From positions 1-13,379 of the forward strand of contig JAMOUL010000016.1 in NCBI GenBank assembly GCA_027062035.1: a DNA stretch of 13,379 bases, written 5' to 3'. Source of the DNA: Candidatus Aminicenantota bacterium. GTDB taxonomy: Bacteria > Acidobacteriota > Aminicenantia > S016-38. Numbering within the stretch: position 1 is the stretch's first letter; each line of letters opens with the position of its first letter. This document shows positions 6,590 through 13,361 of this stretch, piece after piece. A program made the position numbers and the translations under genes. The notes below the pieces were generated by a model. That model searched no databases and was not told the origin of the DNA. It saw only the letters and a program-made list of their open reading frames with translations.

Positions 6590-7851
6590 TGGGCTTCAAA
6601 TTCCTTCCTTATGTCAGGATAAAGAGGAAATTCGTCGGTAAGTTTTCTGACCTCTTCTCGCACTTCTTCTATTATTTTTTCGTTATCAATGTTGTGCAGG
6701 ACCCTGGATATGAGTCTTCCCACCTTCTCCATTTCCTTTTCCTTCATTCCTCTTGTTGTTAAAGCCGGTGTTCCCAATCTTATTCCACTGGTTACAAGGG
6801 GAGGTTGTGGATCGAATGGTATGGTATTTTTATTCACCGTAACCCCGGCTCTTTCAAGCGCTTTTTCTGCTTCCTTTCCTGTTATTTCAAGGGAACGGAG
6901 GTCCACCAGCATCAGGTGGTTGTCAGTTCCTCCGGAAACTATTCTGAGTCCTTCATCCTGAAGTGTTGCTGCGAGGGCTTTAGCGTTTTTAACTATTTGC
7001 CCTGCATATTCCTTAAACTCATCGCTCATTGCCAGTTTGAAGGCTACGGCTTTGGCTGCAATGATATGTACCAGAGGGCCTCCCTGTGCTCCCGGGAAAA
7101 CAGCTCTATTTAATTCTTTTCTGTATTCCTTCTTTGAAAGAATGAATCCCCCTCTGGGTCCCCTCAGAGTTTTATGGGTGGTAGAGGTGACAAAGTCAGC
7201 ATAGGGAACCGGAGATGGATGGACTCCTGCTGCTACCAGGCCCGCTATATGAGCCATATCCACCATAAAGATTGCTCCCACCTCGTCTGCTATTTCTCTA
7301 AACCTTTTAAAATCTATAAACCTTGGATAGGCAGAGGCTCCTGCAACTATCAGTTTTGGTTTGTGTTCCTTTGCCAGTCTTAAAACTTCATCGTAATCTA
7401 TTGTTTCAGTTTCCCTGTTCACCCCGTAAAAAACAACGTTATACCAGCGCCCTGTAAAATTGAGAGGATGTCCGTGGGAAAGGTGCCCACCATGAGAAAG
7501 ATTCATTCCCATCATTGTGTCTCCTGGTTCCAGCACTGCAAAATAGACTCCCATATTGGCCTGTGTTCCCGAATGTGGCTGAACATTAGCAAATTCTGCT
7601 CCGAAAAGCTCCTTGGCTCTATTTCTTGCAAGGGATTCAACCACATCCACGAATTCACAGCCGCCATAATATCTCTTTTTTGGATATCCTTCTGCATATT
7701 TGTTGGTAAAAACTGAAGCCGCTGCTTCGAGAACTGCTCTTGAAGCGAAATTTTCTGAAGCTATCAGTTCAAGGGTGGAGTGTTGTCTTACCGTTTCATT
7801 GTATACTGCCTCTGCAATTTCTGGATCAGCCTTTCTTAAATCTTCAAACAT
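6586..7851 (-). CDS. glyA: Serine hydroxymethyltransferase
   Basis: This PLP enzyme interconverts serine and glycine while loading one-carbon units on tetrahydrofolate. The sequence is full length (421-422 residues) and typical. It has LIASENFAS near the N-terminus, NKYAEGYPKKRYYGG, HGGHLSHG and the PLP-lysine motif TSTTHKTLRGPRGG, with the lysine at residue 228 counted from the first Met. Two consecutive ATGs occur at 7854 and 7851. GGAGG at 7857-7861 is 5 bases from the second but only 2 from the first, so I take the second. The start overlaps the rpiB 3' end by about 8 bases, and the stop overlaps the next gene as ATGA. The rpiB-glyA pairing recurs in several bacterial groups. Nothing suggests damage. 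Confidence 0.97.
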   Translation of the reverse strand: MFEDLRKADPEIAEAVYNETVRQHSTLELIASENFASRAVLEAAASVFTNKYAEGYPKKRYYGGCEFVDVVESLARNRAKELFGAEFANVQPHSGTQANMGVYFAVLEPGDTMMGMNLSHGGHLSHGHPLNFTGRWYNVVFYGVNRETETIDYDEVLRLAKEHKPKLIVAGASAYPRFIDFKRFREIADEVGAIFMVDMAHIAGLVAAGVHPSPVPYADFVTSTTHKTLRGPRGGFILSKKEYRKELNRAVFPGAQGGPLVHIIAAKAVAFKLAMSDEFKEYAGQIVKNAKALAATLQDEGLRIVSGGTDNHLMLVDLRSLEITGKEAEKALERAGVTVNKNTIPFDPQPPLVTSGIRLGTPALTTRGMKEKEMEKVGRLISRVLHNIDNEKIIEEVREEVRKLTDEFPLYPDIRKEFEAQ

Positions 7852-8305
7852 CATCTCCTCCTTTACATTTTTCTTCGAGCTCTTTTATTTTAAATAATCT
7901 TTTATTATGCCTTTCTCCCTCATATGGAGTTTCAAGCCAGGCCTTTACAAAGGCTCTTGCTTCTTCAGGGCTTTCTATTCTTCCGCCGAAGGTTATTATA
8001 TTGGCGTTGTTGTGTCTGGAGGCCATTTTAGCAGTATATACGCTGTGTACAAGAGCTGCCCTTATTCCTTCCACCTTGTTGGCTGCTATGGACATTCCTA
8101 TTCCAGTGCCGCATATAAGTATTCCCCTTTCTGCTTCTCCTTTTGACACTGCCTTTGCTACCTTTTCAGCGTATTCAGGATAATTTACTGACTCGGTTGA
8201 GTGGGTTCCAAGGTCAAGCACTTCGTGTCCGAGTTCCTTTAAATAATCCTTGACATTTTCCTTTAACTCAAAGCCGGCATGATCGGAACCAATGGCAATC
8301 TTCAT
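7844..8305 (-). CDS. rpiB: Ribose-5-phosphate isomerase B
   Basis: The enzyme interconverts ribulose-5-phosphate and ribose-5-phosphate in the pentose phosphate pathway. The 153-residue length is normal. SDHAGFELKE (7-16), the catalytic C65 in ILICGTGIGMSIAANK, and H98 in ASRHNN match the RpiB active site. The phosphate-binding arginines in IRAALVHSVYTAKMAS and ERHNKRL are also present. It is the first gene of a six-gene minus-strand operon. No Shine-Dalgarno site precedes the ATG (the bases just before it are TATTCCC). A good promoter instead predicts transcription starting at the A of this ATG, so the mRNA may be leaderless. An allose-6-phosphate isomerase role is possible in RpiB homologues but not suggested here. 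Confidence 0.96.
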   Translation of the reverse strand: MKIAIGSDHAGFELKENVKDYLKELGHEVLDLGTHSTESVNYPEYAEKVAKAVSKGEAERGILICGTGIGMSIAANKVEGIRAALVHSVYTAKMASRHNNANIITFGGRIESPEEARAFVKAWLETPYEGERHNKRLFKIKELEEKCKGGDDV

Positions 8306-8311
8306 GGGAAT

Positions 8312-8340
8312 ATAATAAATATTTTTCTTATTTAAGTCAA
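8312..8340 (-). promoter_or_regulatory. Promoter of the rpiB operon, predicted leaderless start
   Basis: Reading the minus strand, TTGACT (8340-8335) is followed after exactly 17 bases by TATTAT (8317-8312). Each hexamer is one mismatch from consensus. Counting seven bases past the -10 places the transcript start at 8305, the A of the rpiB ATG. There is no ribosome-binding sequence between promoter and start codon, which fits a leaderless mRNA. The actual start is not known. Confidence 0.68.
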
Positions 8341-8494
8341 TTACATGTGTAAGTTGTTTCCTTATAGAAACCCTGCTGTGAAAGAGTCGATAAATTTAAC
8401 TCGTTATCTATAAAAAGACACTTTCTTGCTATTTATTTCTGCTGTTTGCCGAGTTATTGTGCGGGAATTTAATAATACAATGGAATTAATGAAC

Positions 8495-8528
8495 CGACAA
8501 AATTGTCGAATTTTCGACAATTTTGTCG
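8495..8528. repeat. Nested perfect inverted repeat, possible operator
   Basis: A perfect 15-bp arm (8495-8509, CGACAAAATTGTCGA) pairs with 8514-8528 across a 4-base ATTT loop. Each arm is itself a near-palindrome, giving four half-sites: CGACAA-aa-TTGTCG, six bases, then CGACAA-tt-TTGTCG. No T-tract follows on either strand, so a terminator is unlikely. It lies about 80 bases upstream of the secreted-protein gene and 190 bases from rpiB. A site for a dimeric or tetrameric DNA-binding protein is the simplest reading. Confidence 0.7.
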
Positions 8529-8607
8529 AAAATAGAATACCAGATAGGTTTGTAACTCTTATGTTTTTCTGGCATGAAAATTGCTTGGTAACAACTATAG
8601 GAGGTGT

Positions 8608-9750
8608 ATGATGAGAAAATTTTTCTATTTACCCCTATTTTTTTTAATAACCTGTTTATTGATTTTTGGTCAGACAATTTCTGATGTTAGGCTTCAACCA
8701 TCTCAAAGCACCTATAATGCGGGGGCATCGGTAAAAATCTACTGGAATTATACAGGACTTTCAATACCGTCAGATGCACTTGTAAAAATAACCCTCTGGA
8801 GAGAGGGAAGCTCTCAAAATATCTGCAAAATAGCTGAAAACGTAAGAATTACTACTGGCTCCACAGGGTTACGCTGGACTATACCAGAAAAGTGTACAAA
8901 TCCACATACCGGTGCACAGGAAAACTTAACACAGGGGAATCTATGGGTAAGGGTAAGATGGCAGAGACATAACGTGTGGGGAGAGAGTTCAAAATTCACA
9001 ATAAAAAAAGATTATACATCTCTTGTTTATACTTCAGGAATTCTGAAACAGATCTTCCCAGAAGCTTTGACTCCCATGATTTACGATATCAAAATAATAC
9101 ATGTTAAAAATCATTTTTATAAAGTGACCTGGAAATACGCGAATATACCGCCAGATCAGAGATTTTGCCTGTATTTGTATAAAAATAATAATCCTGTATG
9201 CCGACTGGATGTTATTCTTGTTAAAGAGAGAGAAGCGCTCCTTTCTTTCATGAATCTATGTCTCTCCCCCATGGACACTAAGCTCATCAAAAAGAGGGAA
9301 GGAGTTTATAGGTTAGTATTCGATTTTACTGATTATACTAATTATAAAGATGTTAAATTTTACTCCCAACCTATAAACTCTTTATTTTTTCCAGAGCTTT
9401 CGATTAGTGATATAAGTATATCCACTCGAAGGGGGCGTTCTTATGTCCTTTTAATAATTTCAGTAAGAAATGGTGGACCTGCTGCTTCTTCTCCATTTGG
9501 TTTGAGGATCTCAGGACGCGATGCATACGGTCATACTTTTACAAAGACAGTATATACCAATACAGGATGGGATGCATGGCAGAAGAAATCCGTGGCTGTT
9601 GAAGTACCTTCAAAACCTTTCTCATGGAATAACTGTTGCATAAAAGTTACTTTGATTAAGAATGGGGTGGAAACAAACGGTTATTATCCTGATTCCCCAT
9701 CAACTAAAGAGAAATGTTTTACCCCTCCCCATGTGGTTGGTCATATGTAA
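8608..9750 (+). CDS. Secreted protein of beta-sandwich-like modules, function unknown
   Basis: I do not recognise this as a named protein. ATGs occur at 8608 and 8611; AGGAGG at 8599-8604 is 3 and 6 bases away, so 8611 (379 residues) may be the real start. Residues 1-20 (numbered from 8611) form a clear signal peptide with basic MRK and a long hydrophobic core. The cysteine at 15 does not fit a lipobox. Residues 21-132 resemble Kre9/Knh1-type Ig-like modules (PSQSTYNAGASVKIYWNY, LRWTIPEKC, NLWVRVRW, SSKFTI). Residues 160-245 look like a diverged second copy (YKVTWKYANIPPD, VCRLD, MNLC). Residues 250-369 resemble a CARDB-type module (PELSISDISI, ISVRNGGPAASSPF). The several cysteines in the mature part could form disulfides outside the cytoplasm. 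It looks monocistronic, divergent from rpiB. A surface or binding role is likely but unproven. Confidence 0.8.
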   Translation: MMRKFFYLPLFFLITCLLIFGQTISDVRLQPSQSTYNAGASVKIYWNYTGLSIPSDALVKITLWREGSSQNICKIAENVRITTGSTGLRWTIPEKCTNPHTGAQENLTQGNLWVRVRWQRHNVWGESSKFTIKKDYTSLVYTSGILKQIFPEALTPMIYDIKIIHVKNHFYKVTWKYANIPPDQRFCLYLYKNNNPVCRLDVILVKEREALLSFMNLCLSPMDTKLIKKREGVYRLVFDFTDYTNYKDVKFYSQPINSLFFPELSISDISISTRRGRSYVLLIISVRNGGPAASSPFGLRISGRDAYGHTFTKTVYTNTGWDAWQKKSVAVEVPSKPFSWNNCCIKVTLIKNGVETNGYYPDSPSTKEKCFTPPHVVGHM

Positions 9751-9909
9751 ATTGTAAAAGTGAAATTGGATGGCATGGTGAAAACATAATTAAGAACCAA
9801 GGTTCAGGTTTTATAATTTAAAAGATGCAATTATTAAGGTGTAGTTTATAGTTTGTACGATCTGTTCAGCTGCCTTTTATGTCATATTAAAATATGGTAA
9901 ATTTCTTTT
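9751..9909. other. Intergenic region before the cupin gene
   Basis: This AT-rich spacer has one tiny inverted repeat, GAACCAAGGTTC (9794-9805), too short for a convincing terminator. TAAAAT at 9888-9893 is a possible -10 for the cupin gene, with only a weak upstream TTCAGC at 17 bases. No Shine-Dalgarno site precedes the cupin ATG, so a short or absent leader is possible. No coding sequence is evident. Confidence 0.35.
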
Positions 9910-10176
9910 ATGAAAGTTGAAATAAGAAAACCAGAAAAGGAAGAGCTGGAAAAGCTCGGGGTGTTTAACTGGCCAATCTGGGAAAAGGAACCATCTGAGT
10001 TCGATTGGTACTATGATTCGACAGAAGTTTGTTACTTCCTCGAAGGAAAGGTTGTTGTAGAGACCGAAGAGGGTGATTACACTGTGGGAAAAGGTGACCT
10101 GGTGCGGTTCCCTGCGGGTCTGAAATGCAGGTGGAGAGTTATAGAAAGGGTCAGAAAGCACTACAACTTTGAATAA
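9910..10176 (+). CDS. Small cupin-domain protein (DUF861/EutQ-like)
   Basis: The 88-residue protein is a single small beta-barrel of the cupin_3 (DUF861) type. Residues 20-32 (NWPIWEKEPSEFD) form the lead-in, STEVCYFLEGKVVVETEEG (37-55) is the first cupin motif, and YTVGKGDLVRFPAGLKCRW (57-75) is the second. The usual first-motif metal histidines are replaced here (TEVCYFLEG). That is common in this subfamily, and a metal site, if any, would be atypical. No signal peptide is present. The gene stands alone on the plus strand and converges on prmC with a gap of 6 bases. No ribosome-binding site is visible before the ATG. The substrate or ligand cannot be inferred. Confidence 0.85.
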   Translation: MKVEIRKPEKEELEKLGVFNWPIWEKEPSEFDWYYDSTEVCYFLEGKVVVETEEGDYTVGKGDLVRFPAGLKCRWRVIERVRKHYNFE

Positions 10177-10182
10177 CACCCG

Positions 10183-10974
10183 TTAATTTTTCAGAATAAA
10201 GACTCTATCCTTACCGGAAAGGTCTTTTACTATTGTAGAGTTCGGATATTCTTTTTTTAATCTCAAAGAAAGGGCAGGGGAGATCTCAAGCAGAATATAA
10301 CCGTTTCTCTTAAGGATATTCCTTCCCATTTCTATTATTTTCCTTATGTGAAAAAGGCCATCCGGAGGTGAGAGATACGCCTCCTGTGGCTCGTATCTCA
10401 GTTCAGGATAAACATCTTCACCTGGTGCTATATACGGGGGGTTAGACACAATTATATCTACAGGCCCTTTAAATGAATTAAGAAGATTTCCTCTCACAAA
10501 TATGATGTTTTTCACGTTGTTTAAACGGGCATTTTCCATGGAAAGTTCAATAGCCATGGGATTTATATCCACAGCAAAAATTTTTGCCTTCGGGAAAAGG
10601 CTACCCAGCACTATTGCTATAACGCCTGTTCCTGTGCCAACATCTATTATTTTTTCTTTACCCTTAATTATTTTTTTACATTCTTCAATGAGAACCTCTG
10701 TTTCCGGTCGCGGAATAAAAACGCCTTCTTTTACAATAAATTTTCTTGAGTAAAATTCCACTTCGCCCAGAATGTATTGAAGAGGATATCGCTTTTTACG
10801 AAGTTCTATAAGTTTCAGCAGCTCTTCTTTATCTACAAAAATATCCTTTGAATATAATTCTTCTCTGGAAGCTCCGGAGAGCTTTCTCACAATGAGTTCT
10901 GCTTCAAGGTGTGGATTTTCAACTTCGTTTTTTAGAAGATTAAAGGCGAGAAGAAGAGCCTGCTTTGCTGTCAA
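10183..10974 (-). CDS. prmC: Peptide chain release factor N5-glutamine methyltransferase
   Basis: The enzyme methylates the glutamine of the GGQ motif of release factors using S-adenosylmethionine, raising termination efficiency. Its substrate RF1 is encoded immediately upstream. The N-terminal helical domain (1-75, ENPHLEAELIVRKLSG) precedes the Rossmann methyltransferase domain with FIPRPETE (86-93), the SAM motif DVGTGTG (111-117), AVDINPMAIE and the catalytic NPPY at 178-181. At 263 residues it is slightly short for the family but complete. The start is TTG at 10974, overlapping the prfA stop as TTGA. GGAGAAAG lies about 13 bases upstream within prfA, and no better start exists nearby. 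It is the last gene of the rpmE-prfA-prmC operon. Confidence 0.95.
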   Translation of the reverse strand: MTAKQALLLAFNLLKNEVENPHLEAELIVRKLSGASREELYSKDIFVDKEELLKLIELRKKRYPLQYILGEVEFYSRKFIVKEGVFIPRPETEVLIEECKKIIKGKEKIIDVGTGTGVIAIVLGSLFPKAKIFAVDINPMAIELSMENARLNNVKNIIFVRGNLLNSFKGPVDIIVSNPPYIAPGEDVYPELRYEPQEAYLSPPDGLFHIRKIIEMGRNILKRNGYILLEISPALSLRLKKEYPNSTIVKDLSGKDRVFILKN

Positions 10975-12044
10975 TTGAGTGATAATTCTTTCTCCAGCCT
11001 TTTTGCCTCGTAAAAGGCAATCAATCTGTCAATTATTTCATCGAGTTCCCCATCAAGTACTTTTTGAAGATCATACAGGGTGAAGTTAATTCTGTGGTCT
11101 GAAATTCTGTTCTGGGGAAAATTATAAGTTCTTATTTTTTCGCTTCTTTCTCCTGTGCCAACCTGAGACCTTCGTGCTTCTGATATGTCCTTTTGTTGCT
11201 CCTTTAAAGCCTTCTCATACAATCTGGCCCTCAGGATCTTCATAGCCTTTTCCTTATTTCTGTGCTGGGATTTTTCGTCCTGACAGCTTACAACTATACC
11301 GGTGGGTAGATGGGTTATTCTTATTGCAGTGTAGTTTCTGTTGACATTCTGTCCTCCGGGCCCTGAAGCTCCAAAGGCCTCAATTTTCAGTTCTTTCGGT
11401 TCTATTTTAACGTCTATTTCTTCAGCTTCTGGAAGAACTGCTACAGTGGCGGTAGATGTGTGAATTCTTCCTCCTGTTTCTGTTACAGGTATTCTCTGGA
11501 CCCTGTGAACTCCACTTTCATATTTCATCCGGCTGAATGCTCCCTTTCCCTTTATAAGGGCAATGATTTCCTTGAATCCTCCGAGGTTAGAGGGATGGGA
11601 GTCAAGAACCTCCATTTTCCAGCCCTTTTTTTCGGCATATCTGGTATACATCCTGAAAAGGTCCGCTACGAACAAAGCCGCTTCGTCGCCTCCAGCTCCT
11701 GCTCTTATTTCCAGTATAACGTTTCTCTGATCGTTGGGGTCCTTCGGCAAAAGAAGTCTTTTTAACTCTTGCCTGAGTTGTTCAAGTTTTGCCGAAAGGG
11801 TCTTTATTTCCTCTTCAGCCAGTTCTCTGAGTTCCTTGTCGGATTCACCAAGGAGAGATTTGGCTTCAGTGAATTCGTTTTCCAGTTTTTTGTATTCTCT
11901 GAATTTTTTTATTATGGGTTCTAACTCAGCGTGTTCCTTTGCTAATTCTTTAAATTTCCTGGGGTTCTGCAGGATTTCCGGAGAGGAAAGTTGCCTCTCC
12001 AGCTCCTCAAACCTCTCCTCGAGGTTTTTCAGATGCTGAAACAT
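10971..12044 (-). CDS. prfA: Peptide chain release factor 1 (RF1)
   Basis: RF1 recognises UAA and UAG stop codons in the ribosomal A site and triggers peptide release. The 357-residue protein has a coiled N-terminal domain (1-95) and then the conserved LEIRAGAGGDEAALF segment. The codon-reading tripeptide PVT (176-178, in RVQRIPVTETGGRIHTS) marks RF1 rather than RF2, which carries SPF. The catalytic GGQ is at 230-232, and Q232 is the residue PrmC should methylate. Its ATG shares one base with the rpmE stop (TAATG) and there is no strong ribosome site, so translation is probably coupled to rpmE. Confidence 0.97.
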   Translation of the reverse strand: MFQHLKNLEERFEELERQLSSPEILQNPRKFKELAKEHAELEPIIKKFREYKKLENEFTEAKSLLGESDKELRELAEEEIKTLSAKLEQLRQELKRLLLPKDPNDQRNVILEIRAGAGGDEAALFVADLFRMYTRYAEKKGWKMEVLDSHPSNLGGFKEIIALIKGKGAFSRMKYESGVHRVQRIPVTETGGRIHTSTATVAVLPEAEEIDVKIEPKELKIEAFGASGPGGQNVNRNYTAIRITHLPTGIVVSCQDEKSQHRNKEKAMKILRARLYEKALKEQQKDISEARRSQVGTGERSEKIRTYNFPQNRISDHRINFTLYDLQKVLDGELDEIIDRLIAFYEAKRLEKELSLN

Positions 12045-12253
12045 TATTTAACGTAGCTATCCCCGTACTTTTTCCTGAATTTTTCTACCCTACCGGAGGA
12101 ATCCATTATCTTTTGCTTCCCTGTAAAAAATGGATGGCATAAATTGCAGACTTCAACATGAATTTCCTTTTTTGTGGAGCGGGTCACAAAGGTGTTTCCA
12201 CAGGCACAGGTCACAACACATTCATAATATTCAGGATGTATTCCTTTTCTCAT
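12044..12253 (-). CDS. rpmE: 50S ribosomal protein L31, zinc-binding form
   Basis: This 69-residue large-subunit protein sits near the central protuberance of the ribosome. C16, C18, C36 and C39 (TCACGN and VCNLCHPF) are the zinc ligands of the C+ form of L31. HPEYYEC near the start and FFTGKQKIMDSSGRVEKFRKKYG near the end are standard. AAGGAGG lies 6 bases upstream of the ATG, and a promoter with a strong -10 precedes it by about 30 bases. It leads the rpmE-prfA-prmC operon, an order seen in several bacterial lineages. No zinc-free paralogue is in view. Confidence 0.97.
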   Translation of the reverse strand: MRKGIHPEYYECVVTCACGNTFVTRSTKKEIHVEVCNLCHPFFTGKQKIMDSSGRVEKFRKKYGDSYVK

Positions 12254-12281
12254 AACTATCCTCCTTAAAGTTTACAAAGTA

Positions 12282-12290
12282 ATTATAACA
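12282..12290 (-). promoter_or_regulatory. Extended -10 promoter of rpmE-prfA-prmC
   Basis: On the minus strand TGTTATAAT (12290-12282) is a perfect -10 hexamer with a TGN extension. No good -35 hexamer exists at 16-17 bases, as expected for extended -10 promoters. The predicted start near 12275 gives a leader of about 22 bases containing AAGGAGG (12266-12260). It lies just past the stop of the upstream gene, so rpmE can be transcribed independently of it. Confidence 0.6.
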
Positions 12291-12296
12291 GGTATA

Positions 12297-13361
12297 TCAA
12301 GAGTTCAGACCCTCTTCCTCCAGAATAGAGGAAATGACCCTTTTTATTTTGCCCTTGTCCTGACAGTCCCTGAGCTTAAGGAAAATAATATCTCTTTCCT
12401 CCATTTCCACTCTTGAAATTATTGGTTCATATTCGTTAAAGGCCTCCACCAACCTGGGGATCAAAACAGGATTGGACGGAGTTTTTATGCTCACAAGGGT
12501 GGAGGAATTGAATTCCCTTATGTGAAAACATGTGGTGAGCTGATCTTTAAGACAGGTCCATCCCAATTTCATCAGAGTTATTAATTCGTCTTCGGATGCA
12601 CTTACCCTGTAGAAGTCTTCGAGACTGTAATAAAACTCTCTTAAAATGCGGGGAGGTATATCAGGTAGCTTTTCCTTGATTACAGTATATTTTACCTTTT
12701 CAGCCTCCCTCATTCCTTCATCAAAATCTCTAAAATCGCCTATTACTTCCTTTAACGCTCTTTTCAGGTTTTGATAGATTTCCTCGATGGAGGAGAAATA
12801 CTCCAGATATATCCTGAGATCTATTATCTCATAATACCAGTTACCCATTCTTCTTGGATTCTTTGCTGAGCGAATTTCAACCCCGGTAACCTTTTGAAGT
12901 TCTCTTATGATTTTGTAGCTTTCCTTTACCTTGTGAACCACGATGAGCTTGAACTCCACATTAAATTCAGTAGCTCCAACTGCTGAGAAAAAGACCTGAG
13001 GAAGTCCTGTGTTTTCAGCTTCTCTTATAAGAACAGGAATTATTGCTCTGGCATAGTGTTCGAATCCACCTATTCTCTGAATTCTTTCGGCTCTCCTTAC
13101 CTGACTTTTCAAAAATTTGTTCTCCAGGAAGTCCTTCAATTTCATCTTTACGCCTTCGGGTAGAGGATTTGTTCTTTCGTCAACAACTTCCACGTGGATT
13201 ACAGCTATTCCGTCCCTTGTTTTGTATTCTTTATAGAACATTACCCTGTGATCAGGATAAATATGCCAGAGGATTCTCACCATATCTTCAAGGGTTAGCT
13301 TATCAACCCTGTCTGCGGCGGTGATGGCAGTGAAAACCCCTCTTTTGGTGGGTATGTCCAT
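12297..13361 (-). CDS. Protein of unknown function with three ACT-like segments, start uncertain
   Basis: I do not recognise this protein. From ATG 13361 it has 354 residues, but the frame stays open to the window edge (six more codons, KIQINI), so the true start may lie outside. Three segments show a strand-helix-strand-strand-helix order like ACT domains. These are residues 8-85 (GVFTAITAADR, LTLEDMVRILWHIYP, HRVMFYKEY, AVIHVEVVDE), 128-205 (NVEFKLIVVHK, KESYKIIRELQKVTG, VEIRSAK, YYEIIDLRI) and 288-350 (TLVSIKTPS, LIPRLVEAFNEY, SRVEMEER, DIIFLKLRDC). A helical linker spans about 205-280. There is no signal peptide, membrane segment or obvious catalytic motif. ACT domains often sense amino acids, so an allosteric or regulatory protein is possible but unproven. 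It precedes rpmE by 43 bases. Confidence 0.75.
   Translation of the reverse strand: MDIPTKRGVFTAITAADRVDKLTLEDMVRILWHIYPDHRVMFYKEYKTRDGIAVIHVEVVDERTNPLPEGVKMKLKDFLENKFLKSQVRRAERIQRIGGFEHYARAIIPVLIREAENTGLPQVFFSAVGATEFNVEFKLIVVHKVKESYKIIRELQKVTGVEIRSAKNPRRMGNWYYEIIDLRIYLEYFSSIEEIYQNLKRALKEVIGDFRDFDEGMREAEKVKYTVIKEKLPDIPPRILREFYYSLEDFYRVSASEDELITLMKLGWTCLKDQLTTCFHIREFNSSTLVSIKTPSNPVLIPRLVEAFNEYEPIISRVEMEERDIIFLKLRDCQDKGKIKRVISSILEEEGLNS

Larger units (their letters stand above)
8306..8607. other. Divergent intergenic region between rpiB and the secreted-protein gene
   Basis: This 302-base AT-rich stretch separates two divergent genes. It holds the rpiB promoter at its left end, the nested palindrome at 8495-8528 and the ribosome site AGGAGG at 8599-8604. 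For the rightward gene the promoter is unclear. TTGTAA (8550-8555) with CATGAA (8573-8578) at 17-base spacing and a TG extension is one weak candidate; TAGAAT (8533-8538), touching the palindrome, is another -10 candidate without a good -35. I see no convincing coding sequence or RNA gene. Confidence 0.5.

Noticed and set aside
7740..8183. 147-codon plus-strand frame opposite glyA/rpiB
   Set aside because: Antisense shadow; the minus-strand genes carry intact catalytic motifs throughout.
8495..8528. The palindrome as an intrinsic terminator
   Set aside because: No T-tract follows on either strand, the stem is AT-rich, and no upstream transcript ends there.
8573..8578. Extended -10-like CATGAA as the promoter of the secreted-protein gene
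   Set aside because: Only three of six positions match consensus; kept as a note in the intergenic entry but not called.
8426..8611. 61-codon plus-strand open frame in the intergenic region before the secreted-protein gene
   Set aside because: It begins at TTG without a ribosome site, runs through the nested palindrome and has no recognisable protein character.
9794..9805. GAACCAAGGTTC as a terminator for the secreted-protein gene
   Set aside because: Only a 4-5 bp stem with a very small loop and no continuous T-run; likely chance in AT-rich DNA.
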